A stretch of DNA of 64,000 nt from Candidatus Woesearchaeota archaeon. Its GTDB lineage: Archaea > Nanobdellota > Nanobdellia > Woesearchaeales > GW2011-AR9. The stretch spans positions 831,462-895,461 of the forward strand of contig JACPIK010000002.1 in assembly GCA_016188115.1 (NCBI GenBank), given 5' to 3'. Position 1 is the stretch's first letter. Each line of letters opens with the position of its first letter. The position numbers and the translations under genes were made by a program. The notes under the pieces were generated by a model that did not search any database, had not been told where the DNA came from, and saw only the letters and a program-made list of their open reading frames with translations. Below are positions 24,300-32,532 of this stretch, piece by piece.

Positions 24300-25149
24300 G
24301 TTCATCTCGTAGATCATAAAACCAGGTTGCGTCATCTTTACGTGGTGCTCCTTCTTTAGTCTTACTAAATGGATCACTGGTAATACCTACAAATTTCAGC
24401 CCAGGCATAGGTGAAACAACATGCCACATGTTACAAGGGACAGTAAGCACATGATATTGAGGAACATGACCCGCAAAACGTGTACCTGGCTCAAACTCAG
24501 TGTTACCTTCGACTGCTTCAAATCCCCAATAGAATCCTTCAGATGAAAGAGCCATATAGCGTTCAGTAATTGGTGTTCCTTGTGGATATTGCTCACTTGT
24601 TCGATGAGGATTTACAGGATGATGATGAAGTCCAAGACCAAATCTCCATAATTCTTCAGGAGTAACTTCCTGACCATCTGGAACTTGATACGTTTTGACT
24701 TGATCAGTAAGATCCATAATCTGACGTCGTCGATAACCATGTTGAGCTAAGTAATCAGCATCATTATTGCCATCATGAGTAACAATAAGACCATTCTCAC
24801 CAGCAGACCTATCGTACATCCCATTTTGAAGATAAACAGAAATGCTACCGGCTGGAACAACGACTAGACCAACATGACCAGGTGGAAAAGCAAACGATTG
24901 CCCCGCAGAGACACGATTGAAAGGTAAATCATCCATTTTTGGTTCACTACCCATCATTTTAGTCTTAACACCTACATCGTGAGTTAAAGCATGCCACAAC
25001 GAACTATCAGAATCATTCATAACTGCAACTTCAACATCCCCACGAGGAACATAAAATTCAATACCCCCACCCACTATTTTTATACGTTCTTCATCACTAT
25101 TTGAATGAGGAGGTCTAATAAATTGATCTAAAGATTGATAATCAGCCAT
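24277..25149 (-). CDS. Cupin-like beta-rich protein, function unknown
   Basis: A 290-residue soluble, beta-rich protein with features of a double cupin. The N-terminal half has 'AFPPGHVGLVVVPAGSISVY'. The C-terminal half has 'FGLGLHHHPVNPH' and 'VLTVPCNMWHVVSPMPG', where His residues could hold a metal. No specific family is recognised. Sugar isomerases and dTDP-sugar epimerases of cupin fold are conceivable from context. The gene has its own TATA box, and its 3' end overlaps the Nudix gene tail to tail by 23 bp. Confidence 0.6.
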   Translation of the reverse strand: MADYQSLDQFIRPPHSNSDEERIKIVGGGIEFYVPRGDVEVAVMNDSDSSLWHALTHDVGVKTKMMGSEPKMDDLPFNRVSAGQSFAFPPGHVGLVVVPAGSISVYLQNGMYDRSAGENGLIVTHDGNNDADYLAQHGYRRRQIMDLTDQVKTYQVPDGQEVTPEELWRFGLGLHHHPVNPHRTSEQYPQGTPITERYMALSSEGFYWGFEAVEGNTEFEPGTRFAGHVPQYHVLTVPCNMWHVVSPMPGLKFVGITSDPFSKTKEGAPRKDDATWFYDLRDELMDVQRR

Positions 25150-25171
25150 AATTCTACCTTCAACATCTACC

Positions 25172-25180
25172 CTTAAAAAC
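25172..25180 (-). promoter_or_regulatory. TATA box for 24277 gene
   Basis: GTTTTTAAG on the minus strand is 27 bp before ATG 25149. Confidence 0.65.
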
Positions 25181-25199
25181 TTAACCCAAACCTTCTTTT

Positions 25200-25970
25200 T
25201 TAAATTTTATGAATAAAATTCTGTTTTTTATCTTTTTTATCAACAGGCTTCCTTCCCACCGCAAACACATTAACACCAAACGGCATTGGCACATACCACG
25301 CTACCCACACTTCAAAGCAATACCACTTTGTTAAAATCAAATTCACAACAGAGTTAACAGGTTGCACATCAGATTCAGGTTTCTTTGAACTAAAGCGCCC
25401 TAACTTACGAACCAACCACACCACAGGAAACAATGCTGTATTAATATAACGACATTTCTCCACCACAAAACCAGCAGTCTCAAACTTACGTTTCAACTCC
25501 GTCCGACTATACCGTCGCACACCATGAAATGCTTCATCATGCTTACCCCATAGACACATCATCGCAGGATCCAGCTGCAAAAATTTCCCACCAGGCTTCA
25601 ATACCCTAAAAGCTTCTCTCATCGCCAACACATCGTCTGTAATCGCCTTGTGATAGAATACTCCTAACGCAGTCACCGCATCAAATGTTCCATCGGCAAA
25701 TGGCAAACTCATAGCATTACCCTGTACAATCTTCAAACCACGTTGAGAACAAAATTCTACCGCTTCATCAGCGTAATCTAACCCTTCGGCTTTGCCATAC
25801 TTTCCTAACAGAACTAAATTAATACCAGTGCCACACCCAACATCAAGAAAACGATGATGGGAAGAAGTACCCATTGATTTGAGAAACTTCTCCACCACAC
25901 ACCGTTGACCTACAAACCACCAATACTTTTCCTCTAATGAAAATAATGTTTCATATTCTCGCAAATCCAT
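25200..25970 (-). CDS. Class I SAM-dependent methyltransferase
   Basis: A 256-residue Rossmann methyltransferase. Motif I is 'FLDVGCGTGINLVLLG' (residues 41-56), followed by 'AEGLDYADEAVEFC', 'LPFADGTFDAV' and 'VLKPGGKFLQLDPAMM'. The N-terminal 'LFSLEEKYWWFVGQR' recurs in methyltransferases of polysaccharide loci. A hydrophobic patch near residues 212-235 may touch the membrane. The gene lies 5 bp after the gmd gene on the same strand and is presumably co-transcribed, so the acceptor may be a GDP-sugar product or the glycan made from it. Confidence 0.85.
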   Translation of the reverse strand: MDLREYETLFSLEEKYWWFVGQRCVVEKFLKSMGTSSHHRFLDVGCGTGINLVLLGKYGKAEGLDYADEAVEFCSQRGLKIVQGNAMSLPFADGTFDAVTALGVFYHKAITDDVLAMREAFRVLKPGGKFLQLDPAMMCLWGKHDEAFHGVRRYSRTELKRKFETAGFVVEKCRYINTALFPVVWLVRKLGRFSSKKPESDVQPVNSVVNLILTKWYCFEVWVAWYVPMPFGVNVFAVGRKPVDKKDKKQNFIHKI

Positions 25971-25975
25971 AAGAT

Positions 25976-27082
25976 CTACCAGCCTTTGAGAGAGAACTTA
26001 CCTTTACCACGGGACTTTCCCGCTTCTTTTTCTTTATCTCGAACAACATTACGTGAGACAATATCCACTTCATTAGTATGATTTGGCGCATCCCATGGGA
26101 ATACTTCACCACCAATATAACGCTTCCAGCGAGCTAAATCAGTTTCCACCATAATTTTAACTAACTCTTTAAACGTCACTTGTGGTTTCCACTTCAACAC
26201 TTTACGCGCTTTGCCATTATTACCACATAATTGATAAACATCAAGAGGGCGTTTTAAGCGTTCGTCAGTATGGACAAAATCTTTCCAATTTAATCCCACT
26301 ACTTTGAATGCTTCCTCAACAAACTCGCGAACAGAATGCATCTCACCTGTAGAAATAACGTAATCATCAGGTTCATCTTGTTGTAAAATAAGCCACATTG
26401 CTTTAACATAATCAGGAGCATATCCCCAATCACGCTTAGTGTCAATATTTCCTAACCGTAATTCATGTTGTAAACCTAGTTTAATACGCGCAACAGAATT
26501 AGTAATTTTACGAGTTACAAATTCAAGACCCCGTAGAGGACTCTCATGATTAAAAAGAATACCATTGCACGCAAACATTCCATAAGAATGACGATAAATT
26601 CGAGTCATATGAAATGAATATAATTTTGCCGCAGCATACGGTGAATTAGGGATCATAGGTGTATTTTCATCTTGAGGTACTTTTTCACAAGCCCCATATA
26701 ATTCTGAAGTTGACGCTTGATAGAAACGAATATTCTTCTTAACATGCCGAATAATTTCCAGAAAGCGAGTAGAACCGCTTGCATCAACATCGCTGGTTAA
26801 TAACGGTTGATCGAAAGAGTTTCCAACAAAACTCTGTGCCGCCAAGTTATAAATCTCATCAGGTTCTGAAATAGTTACAGCTTCTAAAAGAGAAGACATA
26901 TCACTCATATCTGCAGGAATAAGAGTAATTTGTTTAAGAATACCTAAATCTTGTAGACGCCAAAAATTAGCAGTAGAAACTCGACGATAAGTACCAAAAA
27001 CTTTGTAGCCTTTTTCTAACAGAAATTTTGCCAAATAAGGACCGTCTTGACCGGTAATGCCAGTAATAAGTGCGCGTTTCAC
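25976..27082 (-). CDS. gmd: GDP-mannose 4,6-dehydratase
   Basis: A 368-residue extended SDR that converts GDP-mannose to GDP-4-keto-6-deoxymannose, the precursor of fucose, rhamnose and perosamine. It shows 'GITGQDGPYLAKFLLEKGY', 'NLAAQSFV', the complete catalytic 'QASTSELYG' and 'NSPYAAAK', and 'GILFNHESP' and 'LGNIDTKRDWGYAPDYV'. The last 35 residues are Lys/Arg-rich and extra to the fold. The start is a GTG (27082) 28 bp from a TATA box. The aminotransferases at 16479 or 27136 are plausible next steps. Confidence 0.92.
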   Translation of the reverse strand: MKRALITGITGQDGPYLAKFLLEKGYKVFGTYRRVSTANFWRLQDLGILKQITLIPADMSDMSSLLEAVTISEPDEIYNLAAQSFVGNSFDQPLLTSDVDASGSTRFLEIIRHVKKNIRFYQASTSELYGACEKVPQDENTPMIPNSPYAAAKLYSFHMTRIYRHSYGMFACNGILFNHESPLRGLEFVTRKITNSVARIKLGLQHELRLGNIDTKRDWGYAPDYVKAMWLILQQDEPDDYVISTGEMHSVREFVEEAFKVVGLNWKDFVHTDERLKRPLDVYQLCGNNGKARKVLKWKPQVTFKELVKIMVETDLARWKRYIGGEVFPWDAPNHTNEVDIVSRNVVRDKEKEAGKSRGKGKFSLKGW

Positions 27083-27105
27083 GATAGAGTGTTTTGAGAG
27101 GGATG

Positions 27106-27115
27106 GTTTAAAAAG
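27106..27115 (-). promoter_or_regulatory. TATA box for gmd operon
   Basis: CTTTTTAAAC on the minus strand is 28 bp before the GTG start at 27082. Confidence 0.65.
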
Positions 27116-27135
27116 ATTTCGAGTGAAAAATGATA

Positions 27136-28239
27136 TTACTTAGAACAGCATCTAATCTTCTCACACACATATTCCACATCGTCGTCAGTTAATGAAGTAT
27201 GTGTTGGCAAACAAAGAATATTATTCGCAATCCATTCAGTATTAGGTAAAGACACACTATTCCACTCGCGATACGATAAATGTTGATGTAACGGCTTAAA
27301 GAAGTACTTACGTACCATCACACCTTGTTTCTCTAATTCCTCAGCTAATTGATCACGATCCATACCAAATTTCGCAGCATCAATAATGATACTAAAAAAG
27401 AAATTCGCATTAAAAGAATCGCGTTGTTCACGCTGAAAATGAACCCCGCTAACATTAGCCAGATATTTTTTGTACAACGACACAACATGTTGCTTAGCAG
27501 CTACCGCTTCATCAATGTGTGCCAAACTATCAAGACCTACAATTGCATGAAGTTCACTCATCTTTGCATTAGTACCAATAAATTCACTATCATACGCATT
27601 ATATAACCCAAAATTGCGAGCTTTCTTCAAATATTCAATCAATGCTGGATGATGTGTGGAAACTAATCCCCCCTCTACAGAAATTAAAGTTTTGGTCGCA
27701 TGAGTGCTAAATGTTTCTGCAGCACCAAACCCGCCGATTTTTTTTCCTTTATACGTTGAACCAAAAGCATGTGCGGCATCAAAAATCAAAGGGACTTTAT
27801 GTTTATCCGCAATACGCTGCAATGCATCGATATCACACGGATTACCAAACACATGCACACCCATAATTGCCACTGTCTTTGATGTAATTGCTTTCTCAAC
27901 AGCAACAGGATCAAGGGTGTAGGTTTCTTTGTCCACATCAACAAATACAGGCGTCAATCCCGCAGCAACCGCCGCATGCGCACTCGCAACAAACGTGAAA
28001 CTGGGAATGATAATTTCACCCTTAGTACATCCAAGACCCTGCAATACCATAGTAATGGGATACGTGCCATTAGAAAACGCTAACGTGGGAGTAGACATAT
28101 ACGCTGATGCTTTAGCTTCAAATTCTTGTGCAAATGGACCATTGTTAGTAAGAAGACCACTCTCAAACGCACTCTTAGCCCGTTCACAAAAGAGATTAAA
28201 ATCATGAAGTTTTGGACGAACAAGATTGACTTTACGCAT
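27136..28239 (-). CDS. DegT/DnrJ-family sugar aminotransferase or relative
   Basis: A 367-residue PLP-dependent enzyme of the sugar aminotransferase family. The PLP lysine lies in 'STHATKTLISVEGGLV' (K183 from the start I use). The Asp of 'IFDAAHAFGSTYKGKKIGG' holds the PLP nitrogen. It would act on a keto sugar, and which one is unclear. It differs clearly from the perosamine-type enzyme at 16479. The start at ATG 28239 is chosen because an upstream in-frame ATG (28272) lies within the TATA box itself. Confidence 0.85.
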   Translation of the reverse strand: MRKVNLVRPKLHDFNLFCERAKSAFESGLLTNNGPFAQEFEAKASAYMSTPTLAFSNGTYPITMVLQGLGCTKGEIIIPSFTFVASAHAAVAAGLTPVFVDVDKETYTLDPVAVEKAITSKTVAIMGVHVFGNPCDIDALQRIADKHKVPLIFDAAHAFGSTYKGKKIGGFGAAETFSTHATKTLISVEGGLVSTHHPALIEYLKKARNFGLYNAYDSEFIGTNAKMSELHAIVGLDSLAHIDEAVAAKQHVVSLYKKYLANVSGVHFQREQRDSFNANFFFSIIIDAAKFGMDRDQLAEELEKQGVMVRKYFFKPLHQHLSYREWNSVSLPNTEWIANNILCLPTHTSLTDDDVEYVCEKIRCCSK

Positions 28240-28261
28240 ACTACTAACAAGACCAAAACAA

Positions 28262-28270
28262 GTTATAAAC
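28262..28270 (-). promoter_or_regulatory. TATA box for 27136 aminotransferase gene
   Basis: GTTTATAAC on the minus strand is 27 bp before ATG 28239. It overlaps an upstream ATG, ruling that out as the start. Confidence 0.65.
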
Positions 28271-28330
28271 ATTATGAATTAGAAAACAGAATACCACAAC
28301 ACATAAAAGACCATTCAGCATCGTTTCTCC

Positions 28331-29659
28331 ATGCCAGAACAAGCATACAAGTCCATCCTTCTCAAACTCGCTGAGAAAAAGATCTCTTATCTGCTCCTGC
28401 GCTACCCCCACATCCATCATCGCCCTCTCACTGATCTCGACCTTCTTGTAGAAACAGATGAAGACTATCGCAAAGCCAAAAACCTGTTACTCCGTGACGG
28501 CTTCATTGAAATCGATAAAGAAGGATATCGATCTTTTCTCGCCAAAAAGCAAGACAGCGAATTGCTCGTCATCGACCTCTACAAAGAAGTATCTTGGTTA
28601 GGATGGATCGTTCTAACCAAAGAAGAGCTCTTTAAACGAAAACAAACACCGCAACCCACCATCGTTGTGCCAAGCAATGAAGACGAACTGCTGATTTACG
28701 CTGCCCAAGCTCTATTTAAAAATCACGGACTTAACGAATACAAAACCACACTTCTTCATCATCTTCTAGACAAAAAACTTGATTACAAGTATATCCTCAA
28801 ACAAACCAGCGATAATAATTGGAATGCCGCGTATAACTTGCTCATCACTAAACTTCAAGACCGTACCTCTGCCGCAATTCATTTTAGTACCTTTGAAATT
28901 GTAACGTCACTTCTGCGCTCAAGTGTAGATACTTCTCGCCTCATCCAATTAGTAAATAGAACCTTGCGATTTCTTGCAAAAAAAGTGATTCCATCTAAAC
29001 GCACCACAACTATCTGCTTTATCGGTGTTGACGGATCAGGAAAATCAACCATAATTAAGAATACACAACAACACCTCCCAACGTTTTTCGAAAAGTTCAG
29101 CCTCAAAATACAAAATATTTACTTTGGTTGGAAACCATTTCTTCCCACAACAAGGATTATCTCTGGCGTGATGAGAAAGAAAGAATACAAAATTGTAGAA
29201 AAAACTAATCAGACCAAGCAAACTGATCAAAACAAGTCCAAAACAAGTTTCAAACAATCAATCATCTTCACCTATACATTTATTGACTATCTCGCAAAAT
29301 ACTTTTGGAATGTTGGATTACGTCACACTAGCCGTCGAATCTTACTCATTGACCGTTATTTTTACGATATGTTTGTGCACTACCAGCATGTGCGTGAAAG
29401 TCGTTGGTGCCAATGGCTAATACAAATCTATCCACGACCAGATTTTATCTTCCTACTCAAAGCACCCATTGAAGTTATCGAAGCGCGCAAGCAAGAAATG
29501 AGTCACCAACAATTAGTTGATCATTACCAAACCTATGAAAAGATTGCAACATTGGTGAACATTCCAGTGATTGAAACAAGTGGTGCTAAAGACAAAACAG
29601 TCGATGTACTTCTAGAAGCGATTTGGAGAGATGTGGCGAAGAAATACGCGAAAGATTAG
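28331..29659 (+). CDS. Two-domain protein: nucleotidyltransferase-like plus thymidylate-kinase-like P-loop kinase
   Basis: A 442-residue protein. The N-terminal domain has 'HRPLTDLDLLVETDEDY' (residues 30-46), an acidic D-x-D pattern after a strand as in nucleotidyltransferase-fold proteins. The C-terminal domain has a P-loop 'GVDGSGKST' (232-240), 'LLIDRYFYDMFV' and 'DFIFLLKAPIEVIEARKQE', as in thymidylate kinases. A linker near residue 300 is Asn/Lys/Gln-rich. It shares architecture with the gene at 40218. Such proteins occur in polysaccharide loci, but their substrate is not established to my knowledge. It may phosphorylate a sugar or lipid intermediate. Confidence 0.75.
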   Translation: MPEQAYKSILLKLAEKKISYLLLRYPHIHHRPLTDLDLLVETDEDYRKAKNLLLRDGFIEIDKEGYRSFLAKKQDSELLVIDLYKEVSWLGWIVLTKEELFKRKQTPQPTIVVPSNEDELLIYAAQALFKNHGLNEYKTTLLHHLLDKKLDYKYILKQTSDNNWNAAYNLLITKLQDRTSAAIHFSTFEIVTSLLRSSVDTSRLIQLVNRTLRFLAKKVIPSKRTTTICFIGVDGSGKSTIIKNTQQHLPTFFEKFSLKIQNIYFGWKPFLPTTRIISGVMRKKEYKIVEKTNQTKQTDQNKSKTSFKQSIIFTYTFIDYLAKYFWNVGLRHTSRRILLIDRYFYDMFVHYQHVRESRWCQWLIQIYPRPDFIFLLKAPIEVIEARKQEMSHQQLVDHYQTYEKIATLVNIPVIETSGAKDKTVDVLLEAIWRDVAKKYAKD

Positions 29660-29695
29660 GCTATTGGGTGGCACAGAGTCTCTAGTTCAACAAAT

Positions 29696-29704
29696 CTTAA
29701 AAAG
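29696..29704 (+). promoter_or_regulatory. TATA box for 29726 glycosyltransferase gene
   Basis: CTTAAAAAG is 26 bp before the GTG start, with no ribosome binding site between. Confidence 0.65.
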
Positions 29705-29725
29705 CCCCAAAACCCCTAATTTTAC

Positions 29726-30730
29726 GTGAAAATCACCTACTACGTACACGATTTATCATTTCCCCTCGCTGAAGGCATCCGTAAACAAGCTTGGTGGATG
29801 GCGCAAGCTATGCGTAAAGAAGGACACGAAATAGAAATAATTTCTACTTCAAGAAAAAACATGACCTTAGCGCGAGAAGGAATTACCGTTCGCTATATCA
29901 AATCATTTCACAGCATAGAAGTAAATACTGACATCATGCATTATCTTTCTCATCCTTCACCACTATTTTTACGTCTAGTACAAAGAGTAAATGCAAAAAA
30001 ACAAATTTTAACATTCTTTGATGGAAACTGCAACGGATTTTGGCAACGCCTCTGGACGCCACTCCTCCTGCCTTCATTTCAAAACAGAATTGATCACATT
30101 ACCTACCAAACAAAATATCAACAGGATGTTTTAGAGAAAACACCATTTAAAGACATCGCAAAAACTCGTATTGCCCCATTGATTCCAAATTATAAACGAT
30201 CAGCCTCACGTTCCCTTGTTCCTTCGCTTCTGTTTATGAGTCATTTAAGCCCCTACAAAGGAATTCAAGATGTTCTTGATGCATTTGAAAAAGTAAGAAA
30301 GAATATTCCCGATCTAACTTTAACTATTTGTGACTCCTCAATTAAAACCAATACAAAATATCATCGTCGAATTAAAAGAACCGCAGGTATAACCTTCAAA
30401 GGAAAAGTTGATTCACAAGAAGAACTCTCCAAAGCATGGATCTATCTTTATCCCGTACATGGAGCGCAAGAAACATTCTCAGTTCCCATTTCATTAATCG
30501 AATCAATTCAAGTTGGAACTGCATTTATTAGCACTAAAGTTGGCGGCGTAGCCGAATATTTCCCTGAAAAATTCTTGATAGATCCTCAAAATCCCGATCA
30601 ACTCGCACACAAAATCATGACTCTTCTCACCACCACATCTATTCCAAAAATGAAACGGAAAATAGATAATAAAGAAACAATAAAAGCATTCAAAAAAATC
30701 TACCGTTTACAAGAAGAAAATGCTAAATAA
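29726..30730 (+). CDS. GT4-like glycosyltransferase
   Basis: A 334-residue GT-B enzyme with a leaderless GTG start. The donor half shows 'LLFMSHLSPYKGIQDVLDAF', 'ITFKGKVDSQEELSKAWIYL' and 'GAQETFSVPISLIESIQVG', with 'AFISTKVGGVAEYFPE'. The E-x7-E pair is not exact, so it is a divergent GT4. The acceptor half is unlike the enzymes at 203 and 2133. The gene at 30739 follows after 8 bp in the same operon. Confidence 0.8.
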   Translation: MKITYYVHDLSFPLAEGIRKQAWWMAQAMRKEGHEIEIISTSRKNMTLAREGITVRYIKSFHSIEVNTDIMHYLSHPSPLFLRLVQRVNAKKQILTFFDGNCNGFWQRLWTPLLLPSFQNRIDHITYQTKYQQDVLEKTPFKDIAKTRIAPLIPNYKRSASRSLVPSLLFMSHLSPYKGIQDVLDAFEKVRKNIPDLTLTICDSSIKTNTKYHRRIKRTAGITFKGKVDSQEELSKAWIYLYPVHGAQETFSVPISLIESIQVGTAFISTKVGGVAEYFPEKFLIDPQNPDQLAHKIMTLLTTTSIPKMKRKIDNKETIKAFKKIYRLQEENAK

Positions 30731-30738
30731 AAACAACC

Positions 30739-32466
30739 ATGACATCCATAACCCAGAAACAATTTGAACATATTCTTCGAACGTGGACCGCAAAGAAAAT
30801 TGACAACATCGTCATTGATGATCTTCTCAATATTGAAAACGTGCCATTATGGTGGTTTTATGAACGTCTTGTAGAAATAAACTTTCTTCCATTTGAAAAC
30901 AACATGAAACAAATGCTGCATCTAATTAACAGCCAAGAACAAGATTCAACATTCAAAAAAATTCAAAAAAAAACAAAACGCCTGCTCTTTCAACGCTATC
31001 TCATATATCACGAACAAAAAAATGCTCGTCTCTATTCTAAATATCATAAAATCAAGTTTGAAATAAACCACGAAACACAAAGTACGCAAAGAGAAACCAA
31101 AGACATCGTATTTTTAAGTTATCTTACCCAAGTCCGCCAAGAAAAAAACATGTCAAACATCTCTTTTTTTCGCCTAGATAATCTGCTTAACGCATTTGAA
31201 AAAAATTCTGACAAAACAACAGAAGTTATCGTTATTGCCAATCCCAACGCCAAAGAGAATACTCTCTTAACCAAAGTTGCAACCCTCTATCCTTATCTCA
31301 CAACACAGATACGCGAACAAGCAGCTATTGCCGCAAAACAAAAACATCAACAATGGAAACAAATCTCACCGAAAATAAAACAAGACTTGCTTACCATCCA
31401 CTACATTAAATTATATCCTTACATTGAAAATTATCTTCAATTCCTCTTCTCCTACGAATTTATGTATCTTACCCATTTGTATTATTATGGATTCAAAGAA
31501 TATCTCCAACAGCATCAAACCAAAGCCGTAGTTTTAACAGCCATTAGTAGCCTCTACGAAAAATGCCTGCTCGCCGCAGCTTCATCATTACGCATTCATT
31601 CATATATGGTTCAACACGGAATTGCCACTGGCTTTGCCAATAATGATATTGCACCGTTATTCTCTATTACCTTTTGCGTCATGGGACCAAAATATAAACA
31701 AGACCTTCTCAATCAAAATATCCCTGAAAATACTATTAAAGTTACAGGCCCTTTAATTTTTGATGAAATTATCCCTTATCTTAATAACGGATCTAACGAA
31801 TCTAATTATGAACTGAGTAACAAATCAAAAGACCAGAATCTCTCTCAGCAAAATCAAAGTCTTCTGTTCATGACTTCTCCCGTCGTTGAGGACAACTTTT
31901 TAAGCAAAGAAGAATACTTTAAACGTATCAAAATTATTTTGGAAAAGCTAATTCCCCTCTCTAACCTGCCTATCACTATCAAGCTACATCCACGAGAACA
32001 ATACGCCTATGAATATCAAAGAGTAGCCCAAGAATTAGGAATGCATAATGTTACTATTTCAACTGAAAGCACACGAGAACGCCACTTTGAATTAATTCGC
32101 AATTGTAGCGCGTTCCTTAACTTTGGCTCAACCACTGCCCTTGAAGCCATGATGCTAGGCAAACCTATTGTAACCATCGATCCCTTTGACGAAGGTAAAA
32201 ACCCATTCAACACATTCATCCGTGAAAGCGACGCAACATCTAAAGTTCGCTATGACGCAGACATAACTGCCTGTGTGCAAGAAACATTGGATTTTCCTTC
32301 AACTCTCAAAAAACAACGAGAACGCTTTGTCCATGAACACTGTTCTACCATGAACGGCAACGCACCCCAACGTATCGTGAATGTGATTTTAGAAACAATT
32401 GACGGCAAAAAAGAAACGCCAAAAAAAACACGAGCAAAGAATGTGGTATTGATGAAAACGAAATAG
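30739..32466 (+). CDS. Capsule-type GT-B glycosyltransferase or glycerophosphotransferase-like protein
   Basis: This 575-residue protein has a helical N-terminal part of about 200 residues, then a GT-B-like half. The half shows 'MVQHGIATG', 'VTGPLIFDEI', 'ITIKLHPRE' and 'NFGSTTALEAMMLGKPIVTI'. These are shared by CDP-glycerol glycerophosphotransferases, polysialyltransferase-like enzymes and KpsC/LpsZ-type capsule transferases. With a neuB-neuA operon nearby, a nonulosonic-acid transferase is an appealing but untested possibility. A low-complexity Asn/Ser/Lys insert sits near residues 351-378. Confidence 0.65.
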   Translation: MTSITQKQFEHILRTWTAKKIDNIVIDDLLNIENVPLWWFYERLVEINFLPFENNMKQMLHLINSQEQDSTFKKIQKKTKRLLFQRYLIYHEQKNARLYSKYHKIKFEINHETQSTQRETKDIVFLSYLTQVRQEKNMSNISFFRLDNLLNAFEKNSDKTTEVIVIANPNAKENTLLTKVATLYPYLTTQIREQAAIAAKQKHQQWKQISPKIKQDLLTIHYIKLYPYIENYLQFLFSYEFMYLTHLYYYGFKEYLQQHQTKAVVLTAISSLYEKCLLAAASSLRIHSYMVQHGIATGFANNDIAPLFSITFCVMGPKYKQDLLNQNIPENTIKVTGPLIFDEIIPYLNNGSNESNYELSNKSKDQNLSQQNQSLLFMTSPVVEDNFLSKEEYFKRIKIILEKLIPLSNLPITIKLHPREQYAYEYQRVAQELGMHNVTISTESTRERHFELIRNCSAFLNFGSTTALEAMMLGKPIVTIDPFDEGKNPFNTFIRESDATSKVRYDADITACVQETLDFPSTLKKQRERFVHEHCSTMNGNAPQRIVNVILETIDGKKETPKKTRAKNVVLMKTK

Positions 32467-32532
32467 ATTTAGAAAAATTAGATATATCTCGTTCGGGAAA
32501 ATATTTTATTACCACGTTCAAACTGTCAGTTT

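Noticed and set aside
28873-29250. Low-complexity Asn/Lys/Gln linker in the first two-domain kinase protein as a possible insertion
   Set aside because: There is no flanking repeat and the frame continues. It reads as an ordinary flexible linker.
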